64,000 nucleotides of DNA from an uncultured Eubacteriales bacterium (GTDB lineage Bacteria > Bacillota > Clostridia > Christensenellales > CAG-138), in assembly GCA_902786465.1 (NCBI GenBank), contig CADACQ010000002.1, positions 1 through 64,000 on the forward strand. The letters are read 5' to 3'. Positions 8,366 to 18,193 of the stretch are shown piece by piece. Position 1 is the stretch's first letter. Every line of letters begins with the position of its first letter. The position numbers were made by a program, and so were the translations under genes. The notes under the pieces were generated by a model. That model worked only from the letters and a program-made list of their open reading frames with translations, was not told the origin of the DNA and ran no database searches.

Positions 8366-9400
8366 ATGAAGATCGTCGTTTTAGCCGGGGGCCTTTCCCC
8401 CGAAAGGACCGTGTCCCTTTCCAGCGGCACCATGGCCTGCAACGCCTTTCTTAAGGCCGGCCATCATGCCATCCTATTGGATCTGTTTTTCGGCATGCCT
8501 GAACTGAATGTTCCTGTAGAGCAGCTCTTTGCCGACGCTAAGCCCCTGCCCCCCGCCTCCATATCGGAGATGGAGCCCGACCTCGACGCCATCGCCGCTT
8601 CTCGTCCCGTGGGCTGGTCGGACCGCATCGGTCTCAACGTGATAGAGATCTGCCAGGCGGCGGATATCGTCTATATGGCGCTCCACGGTGCGGACGGTGA
8701 GAACGGCTCTGTGCAGAAGGTCTTCGACGAGCACGGCATCCGCTACACCGGCAGCGGGCCCGAGGGCTGCCGGTTGAGTATGGATAAACATGCGGCCAAG
8801 GAGATCTTCGTTAAGGAAGGCATCCTGACGCCTAAATCCCGTCTGCTTCGCCGGGGCGAAATATTCTCCTTCGACGATCTGCCCCTGCCAGCCGTGGCTA
8901 AGCCCAACAGTGGCGGTTCCTCCATCGGTATATCCATCGCCCGGACCCGAGAGGAGCTGAAACAGGCAGTGGAACTGGCGTTCCAGCAGGAGGATCAGAT
9001 CCTGGTGGAGGAGTTCATAAAGGGGCGGGAGCTGTCCTGCGGTGTGCTGGACGGCAAGGCCCTGCCCGTCATCGAGATCATCCCCAAGGAAGGGTTCTAC
9101 GACTATAAGAACAAGTACCAGGCCGGCGCTGCCCTGGAGGTCACGCCTGCGCCTATCAGCCCATCGGCTACCGAAAAGGTCCAGCGGCTGGCGGAGCGGG
9201 TGTTTTCAGCGCTGAAGCTGTCCGTGTATGCCAGGATGGACTTCCTGCTCACGGAGGACGAGGACGCCTACTGTCTGGAGGCCAACACCCTGCCGGGCAT
9301 GACGCCCACCTCCCTGCTGCCCCAGGAGGCCGCCGTCATCGGCATCGACTATATCACCCTGTGTGAAAAGATCGTGGCCCTGTCTCTGGAGAAATATTGA
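8366..9400 (+). CDS. ddl: D-alanine--D-alanine ligase
   Basis: A 344-aa ATP-grasp ligase that joins two D-alanines for the peptidoglycan stem peptide. Recognisable blocks are the N-terminal VVLAGGLSPERTVSLSSG, the ALHGADGENGSVQ ATP/substrate region, KPNSGGSSIGI (phosphate-binding loop), LVEEFIKGRELSCGVL, and the C-terminal YCLEANTLPGMTPTSLLPQ with the Mg2+-binding Glu and Asn. ATG at 8366 follows ATGGAGAAAATTGC; the open frame extends upstream without family similarity. The stop codon shares one base with the murF start (TGATG), so the two are translationally coupled in the order of the pathway. Confidence 0.97.
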   Translation: MKIVVLAGGLSPERTVSLSSGTMACNAFLKAGHHAILLDLFFGMPELNVPVEQLFADAKPLPPASISEMEPDLDAIAASRPVGWSDRIGLNVIEICQAADIVYMALHGADGENGSVQKVFDEHGIRYTGSGPEGCRLSMDKHAAKEIFVKEGILTPKSRLLRRGEIFSFDDLPLPAVAKPNSGGSSIGISIARTREELKQAVELAFQQEDQILVEEFIKGRELSCGVLDGKALPVIEIIPKEGFYDYKNKYQAGAALEVTPAPISPSATEKVQRLAERVFSALKLSVYARMDFLLTEDEDAYCLEANTLPGMTPTSLLPQEAAVIGIDYITLCEKIVALSLEKY

Positions 9401-10725
9401 TGATCCCCTTCTCCGTTCAAAAAGCCGTCGAGATCACCGGCGGCCAGTTTTGTGGCCCGGAAGCGCTGCTAAGTGACAGCTTCGACAGCGTGTCCATCGA
9501 CACCCGGACCATGCGGCCGGGAGCTCTGTATGTTCCCGTTAAAGGAGACGTGTTCGACGGGCACCGATTCATCCCCCAGGCCATGGAAAAGGGAGCAAAA
9601 CTGACCCTGTCCGAAGTCGATACCCCATATCCCCATATACTCGTTTCGAACAGCGTCAAAGCGTTTCAGGTCCTGGCTCACGCCTATCGGTGTCAGTTTG
9701 ACATCCCCTTGATAGGCATCACCGGCAGCGCCGGGAAGACCACCACCCGGGGCATGGTCAGCTCTGTTCTGTCCACCGCCTACAACACCCACAGCACCAC
9801 GGGTAACCTGAACAATCAGACCGGCGTGCCCCAGGTCCTCTTTGGCCTCATGCCCGAGCATCAGTGCGCCGTGGTGGAGATGGGCACCAACCATTTCGGT
9901 GAGATCGATGCCCTGGCCGCCATGAGCGAGCCCACCATGTGCCTCATCACCAACATCGGCGAAGCCCATATCGAGTTCTTCGGCTCCCGGGAGGGCATCT
10001 TCCGGGGGAAGACGGAGATGCTGCCCCATATGCGTCCCGGCGGCAGGATCATCGTCAACGGAGACGACGAGTATCTTTGCCGCATACCCGACGCCTTCAC
10101 CTTCGGCTTTGGAAAGCAGAACGACCTGTGGGCGGAGGACGCCCGGGAGGACGATCTGTTCGGCGCCAGCTTCACCGCCTGCTGGGACGGCGGCCGCCTT
10201 CCCATTCAGCTGCAGGTGCCGGGGCATCACATGATCCTGAACGCCCTCTCCGCCGTAGCCGTGGGCCTTGTGCTCCATGTGCCGCCCGAAAAGATACAGC
10301 TGGGGCTTGCCGGGTTTGCGCCCATCTCTGGCCGCATGGCTGTGGAGAAGCTTCCCCGCTTCACGCTGCTCAACGACGTGTATAACGCCAACCCCACCTC
10401 CATGAAGGCCTCCCTTCAGGTCCTTTCCCGGGCAGCCGGTCGAAAGGTATGCATCCTGGGCGACATGCTGGAGCTGGGCGAGCAGGCGGCGGAGCTCCAC
10501 GAGCGAGTCGCGCAGGAGGCGGCTGAGATGGGGATCGACGTGATCGTGGGCGTAGGTCCCCTGTTCCATGCCGCTATGAGCCATATCCACGGGCTGGGCT
10601 TCGATACCCAGGCGGATATGCTCAAAAGCCTTCCCGATCTGTTGAAAACCGGGGACGCCATCCTGGTTAAGGGCTCCCGCGGCATGCATCTCGAAAAGAC
10701 GGTGGATGCTATCAGAGCAATGTGA
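9400..10725 (+). CDS. murF: UDP-N-acetylmuramoyl-tripeptide--D-alanyl-D-alanine ligase
   Basis: A 441-aa Mur ligase that adds the D-Ala-D-Ala product of Ddl to UDP-MurNAc-tripeptide. The Mur-ligase domains are in order: N-terminal MurNAc-binding (SFDSVSIDTRTMRPGALYVP), the central ATPase with the P-loop GITGSAGKTTTRGMV near residue 105, the EMGTNHFGEIDALA block, and the C-terminal domain (DVYNANPTSMKASL). It starts at the ATG overlapping the ddl stop by one base. A bidirectional terminator follows 20 bases after the stop, so ddl-murF is a two-gene unit. Confidence 0.97.
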   Translation: MIPFSVQKAVEITGGQFCGPEALLSDSFDSVSIDTRTMRPGALYVPVKGDVFDGHRFIPQAMEKGAKLTLSEVDTPYPHILVSNSVKAFQVLAHAYRCQFDIPLIGITGSAGKTTTRGMVSSVLSTAYNTHSTTGNLNNQTGVPQVLFGLMPEHQCAVVEMGTNHFGEIDALAAMSEPTMCLITNIGEAHIEFFGSREGIFRGKTEMLPHMRPGGRIIVNGDDEYLCRIPDAFTFGFGKQNDLWAEDAREDDLFGASFTACWDGGRLPIQLQVPGHHMILNALSAVAVGLVLHVPPEKIQLGLAGFAPISGRMAVEKLPRFTLLNDVYNANPTSMKASLQVLSRAAGRKVCILGDMLELGEQAAELHERVAQEAAEMGIDVIVGVGPLFHAAMSHIHGLGFDTQADMLKSLPDLLKTGDAILVKGSRGMHLEKTVDAIRAM

Positions 10726-10744
10726 ACCCAAAAAATTGTATGCA

Positions 10745-10771
10745 AAAAGAGCCGGTAATCCCAGCTCTTTT
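10745..10771. terminator. Bidirectional terminator between murF and rph
   Basis: AAAAGAGC (10745-10752) pairs perfectly with GCTCTTTT (10764-10771) around an 11-base loop. A and T tracts on either side let it serve the convergent murF (plus) and rph (minus) genes. Confidence 0.8.
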
Positions 10772-10785
10772 CCTGTGTGAACGTA

Positions 10786-11499
10786 TTATTGTGCCTGTTC
10801 TGTTTCCCGCTGCTTGTCCATAAGGGTGCGGATGCCGCCCTCAGCCAGGGACAGCAGTTTTTCCAGTTCCGCCCGGGAGAAGGCGCGGCCCTCCCCCGTG
10901 CCCTGGACCTCGATGAACTCGCCCACCTCGTTCATGACCAGGTTCATGTCCACCTGGGCGGCGGAGTCCTCCCCGTAGCAAAGATCCAGCATGGGCCTGT
11001 CATTGACGATGCCCACGGATACGGCGGCGATGCGGTGGAGCATGGGGTCCTGCTCCAGCCGGCCTTCCTTCAGCCACTTCTGCACGCCCAACGCCACTGC
11101 CACATAGGCCCCGGTGATGGAGGCGGTGCGGGTGCCGCCGTCAGCCTGCAGCACGTCGCAGTCCACATAGATGACCCGCTCCCCCAGCTTGTCAAGGTCC
11201 ACCCCGGCTCGGAGGCTCCGACCGATGAGCCGCTGGATCTCTGTGGACCGGCCGTCCTGCTTCAAATAATCTCGCTTCTTCCGGTTGCCGGTGCTGGAGG
11301 GGAGCATGGCGTACTCCGCCGTGAGCCACCCCTTCCCCGTCCCTTTCAAGAAGGGCATGGTGCCCTCCTCCAAAAGGGCGGTGCACAGCACCCGGGTATT
11401 GCCCCAGCTGATAAGCACCGAACCGCCCTTAGTGTCGGTGAAGTCCCGGATCATGGTGATGGGTCTCAATTCGTTTTCCTGCCTGCCGTCCTTGCGCAT
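10786..11499 (-). CDS. rph: Ribonuclease PH
   Basis: A 237-aa phosphorolytic 3'-exoribonuclease that trims tRNA precursors. Family landmarks include MRKDGRQENELRPITMIRDF at the N-terminus, GSVLISWGNTRVLCTA, GWLTAEYAMLPSSTGNRKKR with the conserved substrate-binding arginines, the DCDVLQADGGTRTASITGAYVA block near residue 125, and DLCYGEDSAAQVDMNLVM. The start follows TGGGAGGACC. It does not carry the rdgB-like extension seen in some relatives. It stands alone between terminators, immediately downstream of the tig-clpP-clpX operon. Confidence 0.97.
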   Translation of the reverse strand: MRKDGRQENELRPITMIRDFTDTKGGSVLISWGNTRVLCTALLEEGTMPFLKGTGKGWLTAEYAMLPSSTGNRKKRDYLKQDGRSTEIQRLIGRSLRAGVDLDKLGERVIYVDCDVLQADGGTRTASITGAYVAVALGVQKWLKEGRLEQDPMLHRIAAVSVGIVNDRPMLDLCYGEDSAAQVDMNLVMNEVGEFIEVQGTGEGRAFSRAELEKLLSLAEGGIRTLMDKQRETEQAQ

Positions 11500-11551
11500 G
11501 ATGGTCCTCCCAATCGTTGATATCGTATTTTACCACATCCAGCGTAAAAAG

Positions 11552-11575
11552 AAAAGCGGCATCGCTGCCGCTTTT
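11552..11575. terminator. Terminator of the tig-clpP-clpX operon
   Basis: AAAAGCGGCA (11552-11561) and TGCCGCTTTT (11566-11575) form a perfect 10-bp stem with a TCGC tetraloop and flanking A/T tracts. It lies 14 bases past the clpX stop. Confidence 0.85.
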
Positions 11576-11588
11576 TGATTAGTGGCTG

Positions 11589-12941
11589 TTACTCCGCCTT
11601 GGGCGTCGCCTTGGGCTCCATAGCCTTGCGATGGGCGCGGGGAGCTTTGGGCGCATCGAGACGGATGGCGTCCTTGCGGATGATGGTGGGCTTCTTGAGC
11701 TTGCGGATCACGTCGCCGTCGATCTTGCAGGCCTGGATGTTCTCCTCCGAGGGGATGTCGTACATCACGTCCAGCATCACGTCCTCCATAATAGCTCTAA
11801 GCCCCCGCGCGCCGGTCTTGCGCTCGATGGCTTCCTTGGCAACGGCCCTGAGGGCATCTTCGGTGAGGATCAGTTCCACCCCGTCCATCTCGAACAGGCG
11901 GGAATACTGCTTCGCCAGAGCGTTCTTGGGCTCGGTGAGAATGTGCATGAGTGCATCTTCATCAAGACTGTCCAGCGTGACGATGACAGGCACCCGGCCC
12001 ACAAACTCGGGGATCAGGCCGAACTTCAGCAGATCTTCAGGCAGAATATCCTTCAGAACCTGGCCGATATCCTTCTCCTCCTTGGACTTGATGGCTGCGC
12101 CGAATCCCAGCATCTTCTGGCCCGTACGCCGCTCAATGATCTTGTCGATACCCGTGAAGGCGCCGCCGCAGATGAAGAGGATGTTCGTGGTATCGATTTG
12201 GAGGCACTCCTGCTGGGGGTGCTTGCGGCCGCCCTGAGGGGGCACATTGGCCACGGTGCCTTCCAAGATCTTCAGCAGAGCCTGCTGCACGCCTTCACCG
12301 GATACGTCCCGAGTGATAGACACGTTCTCGCCTTTGCGGGCGATCTTGTCGATCTCGTCAATGTAGATGATGCCGCACTGGGCCCGGGGAATGTCGTAGT
12401 CCGCCGCCTGGATGAGCTTCAGGAGGATGTTCTCCACGTCGTCGCCAACGTAGCCCGCCTCCGTGAGGGAGGTGGCGTCGGCTACGGCGAAAGGAACGTC
12501 CAGAATCTTGGCCAGGGTCTGGGCCAGCAGCGTCTTGCCGCTGCCCGTGGGCCCCAGCATGACGATGTTGCTCTTTTGGAGCTCCACTCCGTCCTCCTCC
12601 ATGGCCTGGCCGGAGCGGATGCGCTTGTAGTGATTGTAGACGGCCACGGCCAGAGCCCGCTTAGCGGCTTCCTGACCGATCACGTATTGATCGAGGGACT
12701 CCACGATCTCCCGGGGCTTGGGTATATCCGTCGCTACGACAGGGGCGGCATTGGCCGCGCGCTCGCTGGCCATGTCCTCCTCCACGATCTCCCGGCACAG
12801 CTCCACACACTCGTTGCAGATGTACACATTGGGACCGGCGATCAGCTTCTTCACCTCGCTGCGGGGCTTACCGCAGAAGCTGCACCGCACCTTGTCGAAG
12901 CTGTCCTTATCCTTTGTGCCGTTGTAACCGTATTTGCTCAT
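11589..12941 (-). CDS. clpX: ATP-dependent Clp protease ATP-binding subunit ClpX
   Basis: A 450-aa AAA+ unfoldase that feeds substrates to ClpP. The N-terminal zinc-binding domain shows four cysteines (CSFCGK...ICNECVELC, residues 20-50). The Walker A motif [13 protein letters not shown] lies near residue 130 and Walker [13 protein letters not shown] near 195. The ClpP-docking IGF-type loop is at LGFGAAIK, near 285. The C-terminus is extended with a basic, Ala/Lys-rich tail. The start follows AAAGGAAA. It is last in tig-clpP-clpX, 24 bases after the clpP stop, a conserved order that links ribosome-associated folding to degradation. Confidence 0.98.
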   Translation of the reverse strand: MSKYGYNGTKDKDSFDKVRCSFCGKPRSEVKKLIAGPNVYICNECVELCREIVEEDMASERAANAAPVVATDIPKPREIVESLDQYVIGQEAAKRALAVAVYNHYKRIRSGQAMEEDGVELQKSNIVMLGPTGSGKTLLAQTLAKILDVPFAVADATSLTEAGYVGDDVENILLKLIQAADYDIPRAQCGIIYIDEIDKIARKGENVSITRDVSGEGVQQALLKILEGTVANVPPQGGRKHPQQECLQIDTTNILFICGGAFTGIDKIIERRTGQKMLGFGAAIKSKEEKDIGQVLKDILPEDLLKFGLIPEFVGRVPVIVTLDSLDEDALMHILTEPKNALAKQYSRLFEMDGVELILTEDALRAVAKEAIERKTGARGLRAIMEDVMLDVMYDIPSEENIQACKIDGDVIRKLKKPTIIRKDAIRLDAPKAPRAHRKAMEPKATPKAE

Positions 12942-12965
12942 TTCGTTACTTCGTTTCCTTTCTCG

Positions 12966-13550
12966 TTACCGACGGGGCGCGATGACCTCGTCGATGATGC
13001 CATAGGCCTTGGCCTGTTCGGCATCCATATAGTTGTCCAGCTCCGTATCGTGCTCCACCTTCTCTACGGGCTGACCGGTGCGCTTCGCCAGGATCTCGTT
13101 CAAGCGGCGTTTGATCTTGATGATCTGCTCCGCCACGATGGAGATGTCGGTGGCCTTGCCCTGGGCACCGCCGGAGGGCTGGTGGATCATGATCTCGGCG
13201 TTCTCCAAAGCCTTGCGCTTACCCTTGGCCCCGGCCGCCAGCAGGAACGCGCCCATGCTGGCCGCCAGGCCCACGCAGATGGTGCACACCTCGCAGCGAA
13301 GATACTGCATGGTGTCGTAGATAGCAAGGCCCGCGCTCACGGAACCGCCGGGGCTGTTGATATAGAGATAGATATCCTTGTCGGGATCATCGGCTTCCAA
13401 AAAGAGCATCTGGGCGATGATGCTGTTGGCCACATCGTCGTCCACCTCGCCGCCGAGAAAGATGATTCGATCCTTCAGCAGCCGGGAATAGATGTCGTAG
13501 GAACGCTCGCCGCGATTGGTTTGCTCCACAACATAGGGGATCAGGTTCAT
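12966..13550 (-). CDS. clpP: ATP-dependent Clp protease proteolytic subunit
   Basis: A 194-aa serine peptidase subunit of the ClpXP barrel. The catalytic serine lies in [11 protein letters not shown] (Ser98), the histidine in [12 protein letters not shown] (His123), and the aspartate in [14 protein letters not shown]. The N-terminus [20 protein letters not shown] is the family's. ATG at 13550 has AGGAAGGAGACCC just upstream. The frame stays open back to 14117 but that extension is antisense-like Gly/Arg-rich sequence overlapping tig and is rejected. There is no cleavable propeptide beyond the few leading residues. Confidence 0.98.
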   Translation of the reverse strand: MNLIPYVVEQTNRGERSYDIYSRLLKDRIIFLGGEVDDDVANSIIAQMLFLEADDPDKDIYLYINSPGGSVSAGLAIYDTMQYLRCEVCTICVGLAASMGAFLLAAGAKGKRKALENAEIMIHQPSGGAQGKATDISIVAEQIIKIKRRLNEILAKRTGQPVEKVEHDTELDNYMDAEQAKAYGIIDEVIAPRR

Positions 13551-13594
13551 AAGGGTCTCCTTCCTGGAGGAAATATTGACCGTTCCTCCCGTAA

Positions 13595-14911
13595 TTATTC
13601 GGCCTTCGCCTCTGCGGCGGGCTCCTCGTCGGTCTCGACGGCGGTGCTCACCAGCAGGTCCACGATCTTGTCGGCGCAGGCCCGATCCGCAAAGTACTCC
13701 TTGTCCGAATCGGTCAGGGTCTCCATCAGCTTCTCCTTGGTGAGACCGTTCTGCTCGGCGTACTGGCCCACGGCGTTCTCGATCTCCTCCGCGGTGGCGA
13801 CGATGTTCTCCGCCTTTTTGATGGCTTCGATGACCAGCTCCACCTTCACCCGCTGCTTGGCGTCGGGCCGGTACATGGCCTCCATCTTCTCCTTGTCGGT
13901 GCCCATGTACTTGAAGTAGTCCTCCAGCTTCAAGCCGGAAGCCGCCAGCTGATAGGCCATGTTCTGCATCATGTACTGGACCTCTCGATCCACCATGCAG
14001 TCGGGAATGTCCACCTGGGCGTTCTCGGCGGCCTTCTCCAGCAGCTCGTTCTCCCGGGCGTTCTTGGCCGCGGTCTCGCGGGCCTTCAGCAGCTCCTGCT
14101 TCTTGTTCTCCTTCCATTCGGCCACGGTGTCCTGCTCGGAGATATCCTTGATGAACTCGTCGTCGATCTCAGGCAGTTCCTTCTTCTGGACGGTCTTCAC
14201 CTTGCAGGTAAAGACGGCGGCCTTTCCCTTCAGGTTCTCCACGTGATACTCCTCGGGGAAGGTCACGTTGATGTCCTTCACCTCACCAGGCTGCACGCCC
14301 ACCAGCTGCTCCTCGAAGCCGGGAATGAAGGTATGGGAGCCGATCTCCAGAGTCTGGTCCTGGGCGGTGCCGCCGTCGAAGGCCACGCCGTCCACCTTGC
14401 CGCAGTAATCGAGGATGATCCGATCGCTGTTCTCCACGGGCCGATCCACGTCCTCATAGCGGACCTGCTTCTGTTGCTCCATCTTAAGAGCGTTGTCCAC
14501 TTCTTCGTCCGTCACAGTATACGCCAGCTTCTTCACGGCTATACCCTTATACTGTCCCAGGGTCACCTCGGGCTTGAGCTGCACTTCGGCCACATAGGTG
14601 ACGCCCTCGGTCTCGCTCATGACGGGGATATCCACCACGGAGGGACGATCCACGGGGATCAGATTGTGCTCCGCCACAGCAGCGTCGTAGGGCTCCGCCC
14701 AGCACAGGTCGAACGCTTCGTCGTAAAATACCATGGCGCCATAGTTGGCTTCGATGACCTTGCGGGGGGCCTTGCCCTTGCGGAAGCCGGGCACGGGATA
14801 CCGACTGGCGGTTTTATGATAGGCATCGTTCAGCGCCTTCATAAAGGCGTCCTTATCGACGTTGATGGTGAGCCGGGCGATGTTGCCTTCCTTCATTTCA
14901 AGAACTGACAT
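13595..14911 (-). CDS. tig: Trigger factor (ribosome-associated peptidyl-prolyl isomerase)
   Basis: A 438-aa chaperone that binds nascent chains at the ribosome exit. The N-terminal ribosome-binding domain contains the signature [19 protein letters not shown] (about residues 40-60). The FKBP-type isomerase domain covers about 155-240 ([20 protein letters not shown] and [18 protein letters not shown]), followed by the helical C-terminal domain and an acidic Ala/Glu-rich tail. ATG 14911 has AAGGAGAAG; the open frame begins 16 codons earlier without support. It is first in the tig-clpP-clpX operon. Confidence 0.97.
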   Translation of the reverse strand: MSVLEMKEGNIARLTINVDKDAFMKALNDAYHKTASRYPVPGFRKGKAPRKVIEANYGAMVFYDEAFDLCWAEPYDAAVAEHNLIPVDRPSVVDIPVMSETEGVTYVAEVQLKPEVTLGQYKGIAVKKLAYTVTDEEVDNALKMEQQKQVRYEDVDRPVENSDRIILDYCGKVDGVAFDGGTAQDQTLEIGSHTFIPGFEEQLVGVQPGEVKDINVTFPEEYHVENLKGKAAVFTCKVKTVQKKELPEIDDEFIKDISEQDTVAEWKENKKQELLKARETAAKNARENELLEKAAENAQVDIPDCMVDREVQYMMQNMAYQLAASGLKLEDYFKYMGTDKEKMEAMYRPDAKQRVKVELVIEAIKKAENIVATAEEIENAVGQYAEQNGLTKEKLMETLTDSDKEYFADRACADKIVDLLVSTAVETDEEPAAEAKAE

Positions 14912-14967
14912 GATTCTTCTCCTTCTCTCTTTGCTCGCATAGGCGGTGCATATTACCATAGCGTGTC

Positions 14968-14996
14968 ATTTTACCATAGCCATTTCCTAAATGCAA
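14968..14996 (-). promoter_or_regulatory. Promoter of tig-clpP-clpX (TTGCAT-17-TAAAAT)
   Basis: On the minus strand, TTGCAT (14991-14996) and TAAAAT (14968-14973) are 17 bases apart. No CtsR- or HrcA-type operator was noticed between it and the start codon. Confidence 0.6.
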
Positions 14997-15097
14997 GGAC
15001 AAATCTACGGTATGTCCACGTCCTTCCAAAGAAATTCACAAGGCCGCCCCAATTCGTGCAGCAGGCGTAAATAAATTGAAACATTGCATATGTTTTC

Positions 15098-15127
15098 TTG
15101 ACCTTTCTACCAGAACGGTGGTACAGT
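15098..15127 (+). promoter_or_regulatory. Promoter abutting the DUF5711-like gene (TTGACC-18-TACAGT)
   Basis: TTGACC at 15098-15103 and TACAGT at 15122-15127 are spaced by 18 bases. Seven bases (ATGAGAT) separate the -10 box from the ATG at 15135, and there is no Shine-Dalgarno, so translation is probably leaderless. Confidence 0.6.
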
Positions 15128-15134
15128 ATGAGAT

Positions 15135-16253
15135 ATGAATGAAGCAAAACCAAGGATCAACATCCTGCGATTGATATTGTTCGGTTTGGTCGCCATCGTC
15201 CTCTTTGGCGGCGTGTTTGCTGTGTTCTATCTCATGTTCCGGCAGCGGGACGCTTCCCTTACCTATGAAAAGCTGAGCATCGACGCCAATATGGACTACG
15301 ACGTGTCCGGCGGCTATCTCACCTATGCTTCCGCCACTGACCTTATCCAGGTGAACACCTCCGATACGAAGAAGAGCATCGTGACCAATCTGCCCACGGC
15401 CATCGATGGGTTCGGCGTGTCCTCCACCATTACGGCGGTGTACGCCGGCTCCAACCTCCAGTTGCGCAACTTCGAAACCTTGACGCTCAACGGCACCATC
15501 CGGGGCGTAGCCTGTGGGAACAGCCATTGTGCAGCCCTTCGCACCAACGAAGTGAACGGTCTTGATTCCATCGTCGTCTTCACCGCATCTGCGGAAGCTG
15601 TTGGCAACCCCATCGACTTTTCGGAAAGCAAGGTGGTCAATTTCGGATTTGAAACGGGCTACGGGCGAGAGCTTCTCTGGGTCATCTGCGTGAACACCCA
15701 GGCATCCCTGCCGGTGACCACGGTGCGCCTGTACGATTACAACAACGGCGGCGCCATGAGCTACTATCCTTCCTTCTACGAGCAGAGCATCGAGCGGGTC
15801 TATTTCACGGAGAACTCCGTTTTTCTGGTGGGCACGGAGGATATCGTGCGTTACAATCTGGACAGCAGTCGAGAGCGGTATCGGGTCGGTATCTATGGCA
15901 AGGAAGTCATGGACGTGGCGGTCAGCAGCGGCACGGTCCGTTTTCTTCTCAAACCCCGTGGCTCCAGCAACGAGCACATCCTGTACACCCTGGCTCTGGC
16001 AGAGGCAGACGCGCCCAACACCACCATGCTGACCGTATATGTGGGCGAGAACATCGTGAACGCCTTCTTGCAGAGCAACGGCATCCGTATCGTCACCAGG
16101 ACCCGCATGATCAGCTATACTTATTCCGGCAAAAACTCACCTTCCGCCGATATCGAACTGGAATACCCGGCTGACGTTGCGCTGAAGCTGAACGACTCTT
16201 CCTTCCTGCTGGTCAGCGGGGACGATTGCTATTTCACGAAACGAGAATCATAA
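15135..16253 (+). CDS. Membrane-anchored extracytoplasmic protein, DUF5711/beta-propeller-like
   Basis: A 372-aa protein with a short basic N-terminus, one membrane segment (residues 11-33, LRLILFGLVAIVLFGGVFAV), and about 330 extracytoplasmic residues. The outer part is rich in beta-strand patterns with repeated blade-like units (for example SVFLVGTEDIVRYNLDS and GTVRFLLKPRG), consistent with a DUF5711-type propeller. No catalytic motif was recognised. It is the first gene of a plus-strand unit and precedes a CvpA-like gene by 9 bases, so a joint envelope role is likely. The function is unknown. Confidence 0.75.
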   Translation: MNEAKPRINILRLILFGLVAIVLFGGVFAVFYLMFRQRDASLTYEKLSIDANMDYDVSGGYLTYASATDLIQVNTSDTKKSIVTNLPTAIDGFGVSSTITAVYAGSNLQLRNFETLTLNGTIRGVACGNSHCAALRTNEVNGLDSIVVFTASAEAVGNPIDFSESKVVNFGFETGYGRELLWVICVNTQASLPVTTVRLYDYNNGGAMSYYPSFYEQSIERVYFTENSVFLVGTEDIVRYNLDSSRERYRVGIYGKEVMDVAVSSGTVRFLLKPRGSSNEHILYTLALAEADAPNTTMLTVYVGENIVNAFLQSNGIRIVTRTRMISYTYSGKNSPSADIELEYPADVALKLNDSSFLLVSGDDCYFTKRES

Positions 16254-16262
16254 GGAGGGGCT

Positions 16263-16964
16263 ATGGTCGATTTAGTGATCCTGTTGATCCTGGCCATCGC
16301 TCTTTTGGCCGGCTATTATCGGGGCGTGATCTACTCTGCCATCAACCTGGGCGTATCCATCCTTTCCTTCTTCATGGCGCTGCTCCTATGCACCACCCTG
16401 TCCGGTGTCGTGCAAAAGCGTCAGAACTTGTACGAGATGATGCTCTACTATTTCGAAGGGTACGAGTATATCAATGAAACCAGCGTGGAACTGGTGCACG
16501 TGTCCGTCTCTCAGATCGGAGACAAGGAGCTGTCCGTCGTTGTGAAAAATGCGGATATGCCCTCTCCTTTCGACAGCGCCATTACCGCCAACGTCAAAAA
16601 GCAGGTCTATGAAAGCCGCGGCATCTACTCCCTGGGCGATTATTTCAACCAGACCATTGTGGATACGGTTTTAAACATCCTTTCGCTCCTGCTGCTGTTT
16701 TTGATCTTCCGGCTGGTGTTTGGGTTCGTACTCCGGCTCATCGACTTTGGAGCCGCCGGATTGCCTCGACTCAAGCAATTTGACGTGCCTCTGGCCTGCG
16801 GCATCGGTCTGCTGCACGGCGTATTCCTGGTTTCCGTCCTGTTCATGCTGGTGCCCCTTATGCTGGTCGTTGTACCCCGGCTGTCGAAATTCATCGACGG
16901 CTCCCTGTTGGGCGGGTTCTTTTATCGGGGCAATGTTTTGCTGCGCATGGTGCCTACGATTTAG
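16263..16964 (+). CDS. CvpA-like membrane protein
   Basis: A 233-aa protein with hydrophobic segments at residues 1-45, 130-160 and 175-205, the layout of the CvpA/colicin V production family. The N-terminus MVDLVILLILAIALLAGYYRG matches the opening of that family. A soluble loop of about 85 residues separates the first and later membrane segments. AAGGAGG precedes the ATG, 9 bases after the upstream stop, which suggests operon membership. The precise role is undefined. Confidence 0.7.
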   Translation: MVDLVILLILAIALLAGYYRGVIYSAINLGVSILSFFMALLLCTTLSGVVQKRQNLYEMMLYYFEGYEYINETSVELVHVSVSQIGDKELSVVVKNADMPSPFDSAITANVKKQVYESRGIYSLGDYFNQTIVDTVLNILSLLLLFLIFRLVFGFVLRLIDFGAAGLPRLKQFDVPLACGIGLLHGVFLVSVLFMLVPLMLVVVPRLSKFIDGSLLGGFFYRGNVLLRMVPTI

Positions 16965-17002
16965 GCAAGAAAATATCAAGTATCTTTCAGGAGGTTATTG
17001 GT

Positions 17003-18193
17003 ATGTCCTTTATCGAGTCTGACCGCATGAGCGGCGTTTCCGGGTCCATCATACGTGAGTTGTTCAAGATGACGGCTGCTCCCGATATGATCAGCTTCGC
17101 GGGCGGAAATCCCTCCCCTGACACCTTCCCCATGGAAGAGATGGCGGCCATCGCCAACGACGCCCTGCTTCATCGAGGCGCGTCCATGCTGCAGTATGGG
17201 TTCACCGAAGGGTTCCCTCCTCTGCGGGAGACACTGAAACAGTATCTTGGTAAAAAGCACGGCTTTCCCAAGGAGACCGACGAACTCATCACCGTCTCCG
17301 GCGGCCAGCAGGCGGCGGATCTCACCGCCAAGGTGCTTCTGAACGAGGGCGATTCCGTCCTCTGCGAGGAGCTTTCCTTTGTGGGCGTGCTCAACACCTT
17401 CCGAGCCTACGGCGCCAAGCTGGTGGGCATAAAGATGGAACCGGACGGCATGAACATCGAAGATCTGGAGAAAAAGATCCAACAGAATCCCAAGGCTAAG
17501 CTCATCTATATCATCCCCAATTTCCAGAACCCCACGGGCTTCACCACCTCCCTGGAGAAGCGGAAACAGATCTACACCCTGGCCCAGCGGTACGATCTGA
17601 TGATCCTGGAGGACGATCCCTACGGCGAACTGCGGTACGAAGGTGAGTTTTTGCCGCCCCTCAAGAGCATGGATACCGACGGCCGCGTCATCTATGCGGG
17701 CAGCTTTTCAAAGACCATGGCCCCCGCCCTGCGGGTGGGCTTCCTGGTGGCGGAAAGCACGCTCATGAAGCGGCTGGTGGTGGCCAAACAGACCGGCGAC
17801 GTGCACACCGCTACCCTGACCCAGGAGATCTGCTACCGATACATGTCGGAACACGACTTCGAGGGACACCTTCAGGATATCCGCCGCCTCTACACCGTGA
17901 AATGCAAGCGGATGCTGGACGACATGGAGAAGCACTTCTCCCCCGCCATCACATTCAATCGACCCCAAGGGGGCCTGTTCGTCACGGCCTTCCTGCCCGA
18001 TGGCATGGACGCCTGGCCCTTCGTCCAGGAGGGCATCGCCCGCAAGGTGGCTTGCGTGCCCGGCGTAGCCTTCGTCATGGACCCCAAGGTGCCCAGCAAC
18101 GCCTTTCGCATGAACTTCTCCATGCCCTCCCTTGATCAAATCGACAAGGGCACGGAGATCCTGGGCAAGCTCACCTACGAGTGGTGCAACTGA
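17003..18193 (+). CDS. PLP-dependent aminotransferase, class I/II (2-aminoadipate aminotransferase/LysN-like)
   Basis: A 396-aa fold-type I aminotransferase. The PLP lysine lies in AGSFSKTMAPALRVGF (about residue 238). Upstream are the NPTGFTTSLEKR substrate block and the LEDDPYGELRYEG aspartate that contacts the PLP nitrogen. The opening SGVSGSIIRELFKMTAAPDMISFAGGNPSPDTFP is typical of the MocR-like/LysN group without the GntR domain. Substrates in this group include aromatic, branched-chain and 2-aminoadipate amino acids, so the true substrate is undecided. CAGGAGG lies 9 bases before the ATG. Confidence 0.92.
   Translation: MSFIESDRMSGVSGSIIRELFKMTAAPDMISFAGGNPSPDTFPMEEMAAIANDALLHRGASMLQYGFTEGFPPLRETLKQYLGKKHGFPKETDELITVSGGQQAADLTAKVLLNEGDSVLCEELSFVGVLNTFRAYGAKLVGIKMEPDGMNIEDLEKKIQQNPKAKLIYIIPNFQNPTGFTTSLEKRKQIYTLAQRYDLMILEDDPYGELRYEGEFLPPLKSMDTDGRVIYAGSFSKTMAPALRVGFLVAESTLMKRLVVAKQTGDVHTATLTQEICYRYMSEHDFEGHLQDIRRLYTVKCKRMLDDMEKHFSPAITFNRPQGGLFVTAFLPDGMDAWPFVQEGIARKVACVPGVAFVMDPKVPSNAFRMNFSMPSLDQIDKGTEILGKLTYEWCN

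Noticed and set aside
11631..13919. A 762-codon open frame on the plus strand opposite clpX, clpP and tig
   Set aside because: It is a high-GC antisense frame over three highly conserved genes and has low-complexity composition with no family resemblance.
13551..14117. N-terminal extension of clpP to 14117
   Set aside because: The extension lies within tig, is Gly/Arg-rich, and the true ClpP N-terminus with its own ribosome binding site begins at 13550.
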